This document shows, in pieces, positions 8,237 through 17,244 of a DNA stretch of 64,000 bases. Made by a program: the position numbers and the translations under genes. Positions within the stretch are counted from its first letter, which is position 1. The number at the start of each line of letters is the position of its first letter. The stretch is from Candidatus Amulumruptor caecigallinarius. Its GTDB lineage: Bacteria; Bacteroidota; Bacteroidia; Bacteroidales; Muribaculaceae. Where the stretch lies: the NCBI GenBank assembly GCA_023665605.1, contig JAMPDP010000001.1:1319983-1383982 (forward strand). Reading direction: 5' to 3'. A model generated the notes under the pieces. It worked only from the letters and a program-made list of their open reading frames with translations. It searched no databases and was not told where the DNA came from.

Positions 8237-10444
8237 TCAATGATTGGCGTTGTATTGCCTGATGATACCTATCACATCTTCACCGAAGGCCTCCAGCTTG
8301 ATTTTGCCAACCCCCTTGCATTGGGATAGTTGGGTGATGTTTTGGGGCTTCTTGTTGGTAAGCTCCACCAGAGTACGGTTAGAGAACACTTGAAAGGGTA
8401 GGATATGACGCTTGGTGGCAGTGATCATACGCCATGACTGCAAGCGGCGGTAGAGCTCCGGATAGAGAATATCATCGGGGGCAATCTCCGCAGCTGTCTG
8501 TGGAGAGGATGCGGAAGAGGGCTCTGCGGTGGAGCGAGCATTAACCGATTGGCTGTTGCGCTGTTTGCGTCTTACGGTAGTTCGTGCCTTGGGCTCCGGT
8601 GTTGACGGGGCGGTGACGGAAACCATCGCCTTGGCGCGCTCACGAAGCAGACGGGTAGGGGAGAACTCCCCGTAACGGAGGGCATCAAGTACATGAAGCT
8701 TCACCCGCAGAGCCTCATCAAGCTCCTGGCAGGCGGCGAGAAGCCTTTGACTTACGGCTTTATTATCAAGGTTGGCCGGCGTGGTGCGCAGCAATTCCAC
8801 CAGAGGAGAGAGCTCAGCATGGAAGTAGGCCGACGCTTTGTTGACACGTTCATCAAGACGCGGTCCCCGCGGGAGTGTCTGATATTGCCGGCGGAACGCG
8901 ACTGACACCTCGACGAGCTTATCCATCACGTTGTGCTTGAACTCATTCCAGTGCTCAGCCAAGTGAGTGAATGTGCGAGCCAGATGCTCATCCACAAGCC
9001 TGTGCATCTGATTGAAACTGCGCATCAGGGTGTTCATGCCAAATGTGTCGTCAAGGAGTGACACAACATAGGCATTTGCCATCTGCTGCAAGGCACCCTC
9101 AGTGGGAAGTCCGCAGAGGTGGCTGTCGGAATAATCGCGCACGTCGCTGTCAGTGATGATGGCTTCGGGATTCAGCTGACTTTCCAGCACCAAACCCTCG
9201 AGGCTGCGGCAACGACTGAGGGCTACGTAAGTCTGTCCATGGGCAAAGGCGGCTGATGCGTCAATGATGGCTCGGTCAAATGTCAGCCCCTGACTCTTAT
9301 GAATTGTGATAGCCCAGGCCAATCGCAGAGGGAGCTGCCTGAACGTGCCTTCGACGGTAGTGCTCAGCTCGCCGTTGTCGTTCAGCTTGTAACGGGTGTT
9401 CTCCCACTGCACCGGTTCGATGAGCACAGAGTGTGCGGAGTTGACAGGCTTAATGAATACGTCGCCGTTGTCAGCAATTCTGACGACGTGTGCCATCATG
9501 CCGTTGAACAGCCCCTTGTCAACGTCATTTCGCAGGCACATTACCTGTGCTCCCTCCTTCAGTATGAGCGTGGCATCTGCCGGAAATGAGCTTTCGGGGA
9601 ACTCACCCTCCACTTTTGCCTCAAACTCTACGGCCTGGGTGGGAAGCATCATCAGCTGCCTGTCGTTAAGCGTCTTGGCCATGTGATTATGAGTGGTCAG
9701 GCGTATGTATCCCGCCTCCGGAGCGGGGTTGAAGCCACGCTGATAGCGGCTGTTGAGCACACGGAGAGTGTTGGCATCCACATTGCCGCTGCGCACATTG
9801 TTGAGCAGTCTGACAAAGGCATCGTCAGCTTGGCGATAGACCTGAGTCAGCTCAATGGATTCGTAGGGAGTCTGTTGCAGGGCGATACTGGAGAAGAAGT
9901 AAGGTGTAGGATAATATTGCTTTAGCAGCTCCCACTCCTGGGGTACCACTACCGGCGATAGCTGATAGAGGTCGCCAATAAGCAGCAACTGAATTCCTCC
10001 GAAAGGTTTCGATGGGTCGCGGTGTCGTCGCAGCGAAGCATCGAGAGCATCAAGGAGGTCAGCCCTTACCATCGATACCTCGTCAATGACGAGCATATCG
10101 GCGGTGCGTATAATCCTGCGCTTTTGTTTGTTGAACCGGTCATAACGGCGCTGCCCGGCGGCATCTCCCCCGGGCAGGTAGGGCGACAGTGGCAACTGAA
10201 ACATGGAGTGAAGTGTGACCCCGCCGGCATTGATGGCCGCAATCCCGGTGGGAGCAGCCACAATGATACGCTTTTGTGAGCGAGCCCTCAGGTTACGCAG
10301 GAAAGTAGTCTTGCCTGTACCGGCTTTACCAGTCAGAAAAAGGTTAGCGCCCGTATCCTCAACCAGTCGCCATGCGGCAAGAAGTTGTGGATTGGAAGCA
10401 AGAGAGCGGAAGAAGTCATCGCGGGCAAGATTATCAGTCTCCAT
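8237..10444 (-). CDS. PIF1-like helicase with C-terminal HRDC-type domain
   Basis: 735 residues from METDNLARDDFF; the reading frame is open 12 codons further, but the ATG at 10444 fits the family. Superfamily 1B helicase motifs: LTGKAGTGKTTFLRN (Walker A), LVIDEVSMVRADLLDALD (Walker B), QLLLIGDLYQLSPV, and near residue 400 WAITIHKSQGLTFDRA and YVALSRCRSL. After a low-complexity basic linker (about 625-655) comes DDILYPELYRRLQSWR...QCKGVGKIKLEAFGEDVI, an HRDC-like module that binds DNA. Likely unwinds structured or G-rich DNA and replication intermediates. Its 5' end faces the membrane-protein gene that starts at 10571. Confidence 0.9.
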   Translation of the reverse strand: METDNLARDDFFRSLASNPQLLAAWRLVEDTGANLFLTGKAGTGKTTFLRNLRARSQKRIIVAAPTGIAAINAGGVTLHSMFQLPLSPYLPGGDAAGQRRYDRFNKQKRRIIRTADMLVIDEVSMVRADLLDALDASLRRHRDPSKPFGGIQLLLIGDLYQLSPVVVPQEWELLKQYYPTPYFFSSIALQQTPYESIELTQVYRQADDAFVRLLNNVRSGNVDANTLRVLNSRYQRGFNPAPEAGYIRLTTHNHMAKTLNDRQLMMLPTQAVEFEAKVEGEFPESSFPADATLILKEGAQVMCLRNDVDKGLFNGMMAHVVRIADNGDVFIKPVNSAHSVLIEPVQWENTRYKLNDNGELSTTVEGTFRQLPLRLAWAITIHKSQGLTFDRAIIDASAAFAHGQTYVALSRCRSLEGLVLESQLNPEAIITDSDVRDYSDSHLCGLPTEGALQQMANAYVVSLLDDTFGMNTLMRSFNQMHRLVDEHLARTFTHLAEHWNEFKHNVMDKLVEVSVAFRRQYQTLPRGPRLDERVNKASAYFHAELSPLVELLRTTPANLDNKAVSQRLLAACQELDEALRVKLHVLDALRYGEFSPTRLLRERAKAMVSVTAPSTPEPKARTTVRRKQRNSQSVNARSTAEPSSASSPQTAAEIAPDDILYPELYRRLQSWRMITATKRHILPFQVFSNRTLVELTNKKPQNITQLSQCKGVGKIKLEAFGEDVIGIIRQYNANH

Positions 10445-10535
10445 ACATACAAATGTAGCAACAAATCCGCACAGCCACAAATCGTGGATGGGATGGTGGG
10501 GATAAAATTGAGGAGAGGGGAATTGGGAAAATTGT

Positions 10536-10543
10536 TAAATTTG
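10536..10543 (+). promoter_or_regulatory. -7 box for the Yip1-like gene
   Basis: TAAATTTG matches TAnnTTTG; no good -33 box at the usual distance. The inferred start lies about 20 bases before the ATG at 10571 and supports that start over earlier in-frame codons. Confidence 0.5.
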
Positions 10544-10570
10544 CAGTTAGGAATACGATTTTATGGTAGA

Positions 10571-11131
10571 ATGATCCATTTCGGACGATATATGAAGAAT
10601 GTGCTCCAGCTGGTGCTGTCGCCCCGGCGGGGGTGGGAGGATATAGCCCTTGACGACGAAGATGGTGAGGAGCCTGTGGCTCCCGCCTTCTATGTCTTGG
10701 CCGGTATAGTGGCACTGTCGTGGCTGGTGCGTGGCATCTATGAACCGTCATTGGGGTGGCTGCGTCTCTTTGAACTGGCGGTAATCACTTATGGTGTGCT
10801 TTTTGTCAGCTATTTTGTGGGCACGTTTGTTATGTCAGTGTCGCTGGAGAGTCTTGTTACGCGAGGCGAGGTGAGCGAGAGGCGCACGCGAGTGTTTGTG
10901 ATATTCGGAGTGACGCTGCTTTCGCTGATACTGCTGCTTGCCAATCTGTTGCCGGCCTCCACGCCTGTGCTCTGGTTCATGCCGGTATATGTGGTGGTGG
11001 TGCTCTGGAAGGGAAACCGCTATCTTGGTGTCAGCGACAGGAAAGCCGGAGTGTTCACGTTGGTGTCATTCATAGCGGTGATGCTCCCGCCTATGCTTTT
11101 GGGCTTACTGTTTAAGACTGTGCTGCTCTGA
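10571..11131 (+). CDS. Small polytopic membrane protein, Yip1-like
   Basis: 186 residues beginning [24 protein letters not shown]; this opening (a short amphipathic helix, then SPRRGWEDI) recalls Yip1-domain proteins of Bacteroidota. Five membrane segments are visible at about 40-57, 66-90, 111-132, 133-148 and 163-184. The longer in-frame extension upstream is rejected because the promoter box at 10536 lies inside it and the residues there are not membrane-like. Function unknown. smpB follows after 46 bases. Confidence 0.7.
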   Translation: MIHFGRYMKNVLQLVLSPRRGWEDIALDDEDGEEPVAPAFYVLAGIVALSWLVRGIYEPSLGWLRLFELAVITYGVLFVSYFVGTFVMSVSLESLVTRGEVSERRTRVFVIFGVTLLSLILLLANLLPASTPVLWFMPVYVVVVLWKGNRYLGVSDRKAGVFTLVSFIAVMLPPMLLGLLFKTVLL

Positions 11132-11177
11132 GACTGTAACACACAAATGTTTAACTCATAAAATTATCCCTCTGATT

Positions 11178-11639
11178 ATGGAGAAAATGAAATTCAAAGA
11201 GATCAACATCAAGAACAAGCGTGCCACCTACGACTATGCCATCAGTGAGACCTTTACGGCAGGCATAGTGCTTACAGGCACCGAAATCAAATCAATACGA
11301 ATGGGCAAGGCGAGCCTCGTGGATACGTTCTGCTACGTGAACAATGGAGAAGTATGGGTGAAAAACATGAATATTGCCGAGTACTTCTACGGCACTTACA
11401 ATAACCATGACTCGCGCCGCGACCGCAAGTTGCTGCTCAACCGTAAGGAGATACGTCAGGTAGAGAAAGCTACACGCGAAGCGGGCTACACGGTGGTGCC
11501 GCTGCGCCTGTTCATCAATGACCGCGGGCTTGCCAAGCTGGTGATAGGCGTGGGGCGCGGCAAGAAGGAGTATGACAAGCGTCAGTCCATCAAGGAGCGT
11601 GAGGACAAGCGCACTATGGCGCGTCTGTTTGAGCGGTAA
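11178..11639 (+). CDS. smpB: SsrA (tmRNA)-binding protein
   Basis: 153 residues. SmpB carries tmRNA to stalled ribosomes for trans-translation. Seen: [33 protein letters not shown] at the N-terminus, in which the conserved GTEIKS stretch contacts tmRNA, then LHKREI-type [24 protein letters not shown], and the basic C-terminal tail [16 protein letters not shown] that enters the mRNA channel. Full length. It converges with the pseudouridine synthase gene; I see no obvious terminator in the 44-base gap. No tmRNA gene is in the window. Confidence 0.96.
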   Translation: MEKMKFKEINIKNKRATYDYAISETFTAGIVLTGTEIKSIRMGKASLVDTFCYVNNGEVWVKNMNIAEYFYGTYNNHDSRRDRKLLLNRKEIRQVEKATREAGYTVVPLRLFINDRGLAKLVIGVGRGKKEYDKRQSIKEREDKRTMARLFER

Positions 11640-11683
11640 CAGACAGCGTCGGGAAAGATGTGAGGGAGTTCATTAATTGCCCT

Positions 11684-12601
11684 TCAGACGAGCTTGAGGA
11701 AGCTCGCGGGAATGGGCGTGGAGAAGTTCATCTCCTTGCGGGTAACCGGGTGCACGAAGCGGAGGGTCTGTGCGTGCAGGGCCAGACGGTGAATGGGGCT
11801 TACTGCGCCGCCGTAACGACGGTCGCCGATGATGGGATGCCCCATCTCCTTCATGTGTACGCGAATCTGGTTCTTGCGGCCGGTGTCGAGGCTCACTTCA
11901 AGCAGTGAGTTGCCTTGACCCTTGCGCAGAGTGCTGTAACGGGTGACGGCTAACAGCCCCTCGCCGGGCTTGTCGGTGGAGTATACCTCATGCTCAGCAT
12001 TCTCTGCAAGGTAGCTGCGGATAGTGTCAGACTCATGCGCAGGAACACCCCGCACCACAGCCAGATACTTGCGGTCAAGCACCATATTATTCCAGTTATG
12101 TTGCAGAGCTTCCTTTGCTTCAACGTTCTTGGCGAACACCATCAGCCCCGAAGTGTCGCGGTCAAGCCGGTGCACGATGAAAATCTTGTTGGCGGGATTG
12201 TTCCACTTCACATACTCGCGCAGTATGGAGTAGGCAGTGCCATCCTTGACATTATCAGTGCTCACGGAGAGTAGACCGTAGCCCTTGTTGACCACGATAA
12301 TGTCGTCATCCTCATAGACCAGATGCAACCTGCGGTTGCGAAGCACATGGAATGGGCGCGTATAATTGACCTGCACCTTGTCGCCCGGTTCGAGCGGATG
12401 ATCCCACTGCGAAGTCGGAGCCCCGTTGACAGCAACCTGGTCATATTTGAGCAGGCTTTTGACCGAAGTGCGAGGCCTGTCAGGCATCGATGCCAGCAGG
12501 AACGCCATCAGTGTAGCGGGCTGAGAGGGAGTGAAAGTGTCAATCGCATCAGGCTTGAACGCATTGCGCTGAGCCCCGGGCTTGTGGTTGAGCTTCTTCA
12601 T
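11684..12601 (-). CDS. RluA-family rRNA/tRNA pseudouridine synthase
   Basis: 305 residues. An S4-like RNA-binding domain (about 28-85, with RTSVKSLLKYDQVAVNG) precedes the RluA catalytic domain. The catalytic motif HRLDRDTSGLMVFAKN (about 143) contains the nucleophilic Asp, and LLEVSLDTGRKNQIRVHMKEMGHPIIGDRRYGG is the other family signature. The exact uridine target cannot be read from sequence; RluC/RluD-type 23S activity is plausible. The ATG at 12601 lies 10 bases after the topA stop, so it is co-transcribed with topA. Confidence 0.9.
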   Translation of the reverse strand: MKKLNHKPGAQRNAFKPDAIDTFTPSQPATLMAFLLASMPDRPRTSVKSLLKYDQVAVNGAPTSQWDHPLEPGDKVQVNYTRPFHVLRNRRLHLVYEDDDIIVVNKGYGLLSVSTDNVKDGTAYSILREYVKWNNPANKIFIVHRLDRDTSGLMVFAKNVEAKEALQHNWNNMVLDRKYLAVVRGVPAHESDTIRSYLAENAEHEVYSTDKPGEGLLAVTRYSTLRKGQGNSLLEVSLDTGRKNQIRVHMKEMGHPIIGDRRYGGAVSPIHRLALHAQTLRFVHPVTRKEMNFSTPIPASFLKLV

Positions 12602-12611
12602 CGCTTATGGG

Positions 12612-14957
12612 TCACTTGGCAGCCTTGCGGCGGCGTGTGGCAGGCTTCTTGGCGGGCTGATTGTCGATAATCTCCTTGCACTGTTCCAGAGTGAGTGCAG
12701 AGGGGTCAGTGACGGTCTTGGGTATCTTATAGTTGGCCTTCTTGTAGGAGATATATACGCCGAAACGACCGTTGAGTATCTGGAGTTCAGGTTCCTCGGC
12801 GAAGGTCTTCACCACCTTCTTGCTCTCAGCCTCGCGCTTTGCGTTGATAAGCTCGATGGCTTCATCAAGAGTGATGGCCTGCGGAGTGTTGTCCTTGGGG
12901 ATAGACACGAACTTGCCGTCATGCTTGATGTATGGGCCGAAGCGGCCTACGGCGGCAGTCACCGTCTTGCCTTCATACTCGCCCACGGTTCGGGGAAGGT
13001 CAAATAGTTTAAGAGCCTCCTCGAGCGTGATGTCAAAGATTGACTGGTCGCCACGGAGAGAAGCAAACTGGGGCTTCTCGTCGGCGTTGACATCGCCTAT
13101 CTGCACGACGGGGCCAAATCGACCTACCTTCACCGACACCGGTTTGCCACTCTCAGGATGCTTGCCGAGAAGACGTTCGCCTACCTTGTGCTCCGTGCGT
13201 GTCTCGTTGGCGCGCTCCACTTCGGGATGGAACACATCATAGAAGTCAGCAATTTCCTCGTGCCAACCGGTCTTGCCTTCAGCGATGTCGTCAAACTTCT
13301 CCTCGATGCCGGCTGTGAAGTTATAGTCAAGCACGTTGGGGAAGTGAGAGGTAAGGTAGTCGTTGACCACGATGCCTATGTCCGTGGGTATGAGCTTTCC
13401 CTTCTCGGCACCGAAAGTCTCGGTGCGGTCGGTCTCGGTGACCTTGTTACCCTTGAGAGTAAGTACCTCGATTGTACGCGGATGTCCGGGGCGTTCCCCT
13501 TTCTCTACATATTCGCGCTGCTGGATGGTGGATATGGTGGGGGCATATGTGGAAGGGCGGCCAATGCCCAGTTCTTCCATCTTCTTGACTAGAGATGCCT
13601 CGGTGTAACGCGGCGGTTGCTGGGTGAAACGTTCCGTAGCGACCACACTGTCAAGAGAGAGCTGTTCGCCGGCCTTGAGCGGCGGGAGCAGCGCGCTGTC
13701 GCCGAAAGTGAGTGGGGTATCAGCGTTGTCGTCATCCGAGCTCTCGATATATACCTTCAGGAAACCGTCAAACTTGATTACCTCGCCGTCAGCGGTGAAG
13801 CGGGCATCGGGCTTCCCCCCTTCGGGCCGAGCCTCGATGGTGGTGCGCTCGATGAGTGCATCGGCCATCTGCGAGGCGATGGTGCGCTTCCATATCAGGT
13901 TGTAGAGCTTCTTCTCCTGTGCAGTGCCGTCAATGCTGTGACGGTCAATATATGTGGGGCGGATGGCCTCGTGAGCCTCCTGAGCACCTTTGGATGAAGT
14001 GTGATACTTGCGTACTTTCAGATATTCCTCACCGAGAGTGCCCGTGATTTCCGCCGAGATGGTGCGGATAGCCAGCGACGAGAGGTTAAGCGAGTCGGTA
14101 CGCATATATGTTATGTGTCCGGCCTCGTAGAGCTTCTGGGCTACAAGCATGGTCTGTGACACTGTAAAGCCGAGCTTGCGCGATGCCTCCTGCTGGAGAG
14201 TGGATGTGGTGAATGGGGGAGCCGGCGATTTCTTGACCGGCTTCACATTTATGTCAGTGACGCTTAGATGCTTTCCGGCGAGACCGTCAAGGAGCTTGCG
14301 TGCGTCAGCCTTGGAGGCCATACGCTTGCTCAGTTCCAGTTTGAGGGGAGCACCTGTTGCGGTTTCGGCATCGGCAGTGACACGGAAATATTGCTCAGGC
14401 ACGAAAGCCTTCACCTCGTTTTCGCGCTCTACAATAAGTCTTACAGCCACCGACTGCACACGCCCGGCGGAGAGTGCCGGCTTGATTTTGCGCCAGAGCA
14501 CCGGCGAGAGCTCGAAGCCCACAATGCGGTCAAGCACGCGACGAGCCTGCTGTGCGTCCACCAGGTTGATGTCGATGTCGCGCGGATGAGCGATGGCGTA
14601 GACTATGGCATCCTTGGTAATTTCGTGGAATACGATACGCTTGGTGTTTTCAGGCTTCAAGCCGAGCACCTCATAGAGATGCCATGCGATAGCCTCTCCC
14701 TCGCGGTCCTCATCGGAAGCGAGCCACACAGTCTCGGCATTTTTAGCTGCTTTACGGAGTTCGCTTACGAGGCTTTTTTTCTCCTCGGGCACCTCATATT
14801 CAGGTTCGAAGTTGCCAGACTTAGTGATGCTGAAGTCCTTTTTGCGGAGGTCACGGATGTGTCCGTATGACGACATCACCTTATAGTCCTTGCCCAGGAA
14901 TTTCTCAATGGTCTTGGCCTTGGCGGGAGACTCGACGATAATAAGATTTTTCAGCAT
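12612..14957 (-). CDS. topA: DNA topoisomerase I (type IA)
   Basis: 781 residues. It relaxes negative supercoils by transient single-strand cleavage. Seen: Toprim domain with LIIVESPAKAKTIEKFLG and SDEDREGEAIAWH; the active-site region AGHITYMRTDSLNLS with the catalytic Tyr (about 285); and IGRPSTYAPTISTIQ. Instead of C-terminal zinc fingers there are three repeated Toprim-C-like modules (about 585-770, each with GRFGP/GVYI) and a Lys/Arg-rich tail ending RRRKAAK. This C-terminal layout is, as far as I recall, usual in Bacteroidota. ATG at 14957; a -7 box lies at 15001-15008. Confidence 0.96.
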   Translation of the reverse strand: MLKNLIIVESPAKAKTIEKFLGKDYKVMSSYGHIRDLRKKDFSITKSGNFEPEYEVPEEKKSLVSELRKAAKNAETVWLASDEDREGEAIAWHLYEVLGLKPENTKRIVFHEITKDAIVYAIAHPRDIDINLVDAQQARRVLDRIVGFELSPVLWRKIKPALSAGRVQSVAVRLIVERENEVKAFVPEQYFRVTADAETATGAPLKLELSKRMASKADARKLLDGLAGKHLSVTDINVKPVKKSPAPPFTTSTLQQEASRKLGFTVSQTMLVAQKLYEAGHITYMRTDSLNLSSLAIRTISAEITGTLGEEYLKVRKYHTSSKGAQEAHEAIRPTYIDRHSIDGTAQEKKLYNLIWKRTIASQMADALIERTTIEARPEGGKPDARFTADGEVIKFDGFLKVYIESSDDDNADTPLTFGDSALLPPLKAGEQLSLDSVVATERFTQQPPRYTEASLVKKMEELGIGRPSTYAPTISTIQQREYVEKGERPGHPRTIEVLTLKGNKVTETDRTETFGAEKGKLIPTDIGIVVNDYLTSHFPNVLDYNFTAGIEEKFDDIAEGKTGWHEEIADFYDVFHPEVERANETRTEHKVGERLLGKHPESGKPVSVKVGRFGPVVQIGDVNADEKPQFASLRGDQSIFDITLEEALKLFDLPRTVGEYEGKTVTAAVGRFGPYIKHDGKFVSIPKDNTPQAITLDEAIELINAKREAESKKVVKTFAEEPELQILNGRFGVYISYKKANYKIPKTVTDPSALTLEQCKEIIDNQPAKKPATRRRKAAK

Positions 14958-15000
14958 ACAGTCGGGTTGTGGATGGAATATATTGTGTGAATTTGCGGGG

Positions 15001-15008
15001 CAAAATTA
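15001..15008 (-). promoter_or_regulatory. -7 box for topA-rlu operon
   Basis: On the minus strand this reads TAATTTTG, a full TAnnTTTG match, about 43 bases before the topA ATG. No TTTG at the exact -33 distance. Confidence 0.5.
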
Positions 15009-15074
15009 CGAAACTTTTTGTTAACGCCTACCTCCACGCAATAATATTATCAGTGAATCGTCCTCGAGACCGGG

Positions 15075-15854
15075 TCAGTCGAGAGTCTGTACGCCACCTC
15101 CGTTGACCATCAGCACCTGACCAGAAACCCATTGAGATGCAGGAGATGCGAAGTAAAGCACGGCGGCAGCAATGTCAGAGACCTCGCCGAGGCGTCGAAT
15201 AGGCGTGTGGGCGAGCATTTTCTGCTCCAGTTCGGGGGTTAGCACCGATGCCAGCGCTCGTGTGCGGGTGGCACCCGGACCTACATTGTTCACACGTATG
15301 CCCATTGGGCCATAGTCGTAAGCCAGATTGGCCATCATATGGTTGAGGGCAGCCTTTGAGGAGCCGTAGATAGCCATGTTCGGGTCCTTGTTAATGCTGC
15401 TCATTGAGGTGATGTTGACCACGGCACCGTAGCCAGACTTCTGCATATGAGGAGCGGCGAGCTTGCAAAGCTCCCAAGGAGCGAAGAGGTTGATGGCATA
15501 GACGCGTTCAACATATTCACGGTCAATCTTGAACGGGTTTTCGCGACCGCCGCCACCTATACCGGCGTTATTTACGAGGATGTTGACAGTGCCGTAAGTG
15601 TTCACTGCAAACTCGATAAGAGCAGCGAGGTCAGGGCTTTGCATCACGTTACATGCCGTGGCTACGGCATTGCCGCCATCCTCCAGAATCGCCTCGGCTG
15701 TGGCCTGAGCCTTAACGGCGTCAATATCACTTACCACCACGGAAGCACCCGCAGCGGCGAGAATTTCACACGAAGCTTTGCCGATGCCGTCGCCGCCACC
15801 GGTCACGACGGCCACGAGGCCGGTAAGGTCAAAGAGGGAATTGATGTCAGTCAT
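15075..15854 (-). CDS. Short-chain dehydrogenase/reductase
   Basis: 259 residues from MTDINSLFDLTG. A classical SDR: nucleotide-binding GGGDGIGKASCEIL after VVTG, a downstream SD at the end of beta-2 that favours NAD(H) (inference), NNAGIGGG, catalytic Ser in NITSMSSINKD, and YGSSKAALNHM with the Tyr-x3-Lys pair. C-terminal ASQWVSGQVLMVNGGG is standard. Substrate not determinable; 7-alpha-hydroxysteroid or sugar-acid dehydrogenases have this architecture. The start at 15854 is chosen because a near-consensus -7 box (15888-15895) would start transcription downstream of the earlier in-frame TTG. Confidence 0.9.
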   Translation of the reverse strand: MTDINSLFDLTGLVAVVTGGGDGIGKASCEILAAAGASVVVSDIDAVKAQATAEAILEDGGNAVATACNVMQSPDLAALIEFAVNTYGTVNILVNNAGIGGGGRENPFKIDREYVERVYAINLFAPWELCKLAAPHMQKSGYGAVVNITSMSSINKDPNMAIYGSSKAALNHMMANLAYDYGPMGIRVNNVGPGATRTRALASVLTPELEQKMLAHTPIRRLGEVSDIAAAVLYFASPASQWVSGQVLMVNGGGVQTLD

Positions 15855-15887
15855 GCCAATATAACGCATGGCATGGGCGCGTGGTTG

Positions 15888-15895
15888 CAAAGATG
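15888..15895 (-). promoter_or_regulatory. -7 box for the SDR gene
   Basis: Reads CATCTTTG on the minus strand, one mismatch from TAnnTTTG, about 34 bases before the ATG at 15854. It helps decide the start, since the longer frame would begin inside this box. Confidence 0.4.
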
Positions 15896-15912
15896 TGGAG
15901 CCGAGTGAGCAG

Positions 15913-17244
15913 TCAGCGATCCAGACGGCTCACCCTCACCCGCTTGCCTTTTAGCTTCTGCGGCTTCAGCAGCTCAATCACCGCCGCAGCCTCAGCAGAT
16001 GGAACAGCCACCAAAGCGGCACGGTCATAGAGTGCAATGCGGCCAATCTGTGCGCCTGTGAGGGGAGTGTGCGCTGTGATGTAGCCCACGATGTCTCCAC
16101 GGGAGATTTTATCCTTCTTGCCGGCATTAATATATAATGTGGCCATCGGAGCGTCCCAAGGTGTCACCGATTTGGGAGCCGGCGTAAGCGAGCGGTCAAA
16201 CCGGATATCATCCGGCAGAGAATCCTTCTCCGAGGTGATTACATATACCTCACCCTTGGCTCCCATACGCCCGGTGCGTCCGTTTCGGTGCGTCCATGCG
16301 TCGGCAGTGAGGGGCAAGTGATAGTGTATTACCGCATCAAGCTCCTTCACGTCAATGCCGCGTGCGCCGAGGTCCGTGGCCACAAGCACCGGTGTGGTGC
16401 CATTGAGCAGCATCTCCAGAGCGTTCTGACGGTCAAGCTGGTCGAGTTCTCCGGTATATAGTCCTGCCGGGATACCCTGCTTCCTGAGTGCTTCATAGAC
16501 TCGGGAGGCACTTTCGCGGTGGTTGACAAACACTATCACCCGCTTGCCGCGTAAAGTGAACAGTAATTCGGTGAGAGTGGTGAGCTTGTCAGGTGTGGGT
16601 GAGGGGACTTCAATCATATCCACTTGCGGAGGCACCGCAGAGCCGGAATCAGAGCCGAAGTCCATCACCTTAACCCCGCCTTTAACCGGAAGCCAGGCGG
16701 GAATCTCGGCATCGCGGGTGGCCGAAGTGAGGATGACGTGAGCCGGAGGAGGGGTGATACGACGGCAAATCTTGCGCATTTCCTCATGGAATCCGAGTTG
16801 CAGAATCTTGTCCCACTCATCAAGCACCAGCACTTTCACCCCGTTAAGGGAGAGCTGTCCGCGCTGCAAATGGTCAAGCAGACGTCCCGGAGTACCCACA
16901 ATGATGTCAGGCACCACCGAGAGTGTGGCCGCCTCCTCACGCATCGAGTGGCCGCCGTAGATGGTAGCCACCTTAAAGCCGGCAGCTACGCGGCGAGTTA
17001 CCTCACCAACCTGCATGGCGAGCTCGCGCGAGGGCACCGTGACGACGGCCTGTACATTGCCTGACGGCTTGCCCATGAGGCGGAGCATAGCTATGACGAA
17101 GGCCAGAGTCTTGCCCGAGCCGGTGGGGGAGAGGAGCATCAATGCCTGCGGCAGCTCGGCAGAGGCTATCTGCTGTTGCATGGCATTGAGCGAATTGATG
17201 CCGAGCTTAGTCCTTATGGTGTCGGAGATGGTTGAAACGGTCAT
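15913..17244 (-). CDS. DEAD-box RNA helicase with DbpA-type RNA-binding domain
   Basis: 443 residues. Motifs in order: SPTGSGKT (39-46, Walker A), VPSRELAMQV (Ia), GTPGRLLDHL (Ib), LDEWDKILQL with DEWD (142-145) in place of DEAD, TSAT (III), VATDLGARGID (V) and HRNGRTGRMG (VI). The last 75 or so residues (LYINAGKKDKISRGDIVGYITA...KGKRVRVSRLDR) match the DbpA C-terminal fold, which in E. coli DbpA grips hairpin 92 of 23S rRNA. A role in 50S assembly is inferred. Its 5' end overlaps the lipid kinase gene by 38 bases, so the two are coupled. Confidence 0.9.
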   Translation of the reverse strand: MTVSTISDTIRTKLGINSLNAMQQQIASAELPQALMLLSPTGSGKTLAFVIAMLRLMGKPSGNVQAVVTVPSRELAMQVGEVTRRVAAGFKVATIYGGHSMREEAATLSVVPDIIVGTPGRLLDHLQRGQLSLNGVKVLVLDEWDKILQLGFHEEMRKICRRITPPPAHVILTSATRDAEIPAWLPVKGGVKVMDFGSDSGSAVPPQVDMIEVPSPTPDKLTTLTELLFTLRGKRVIVFVNHRESASRVYEALRKQGIPAGLYTGELDQLDRQNALEMLLNGTTPVLVATDLGARGIDVKELDAVIHYHLPLTADAWTHRNGRTGRMGAKGEVYVITSEKDSLPDDIRFDRSLTPAPKSVTPWDAPMATLYINAGKKDKISRGDIVGYITAHTPLTGAQIGRIALYDRAALVAVPSAEAAAVIELLKPQKLKGKRVRVSRLDR

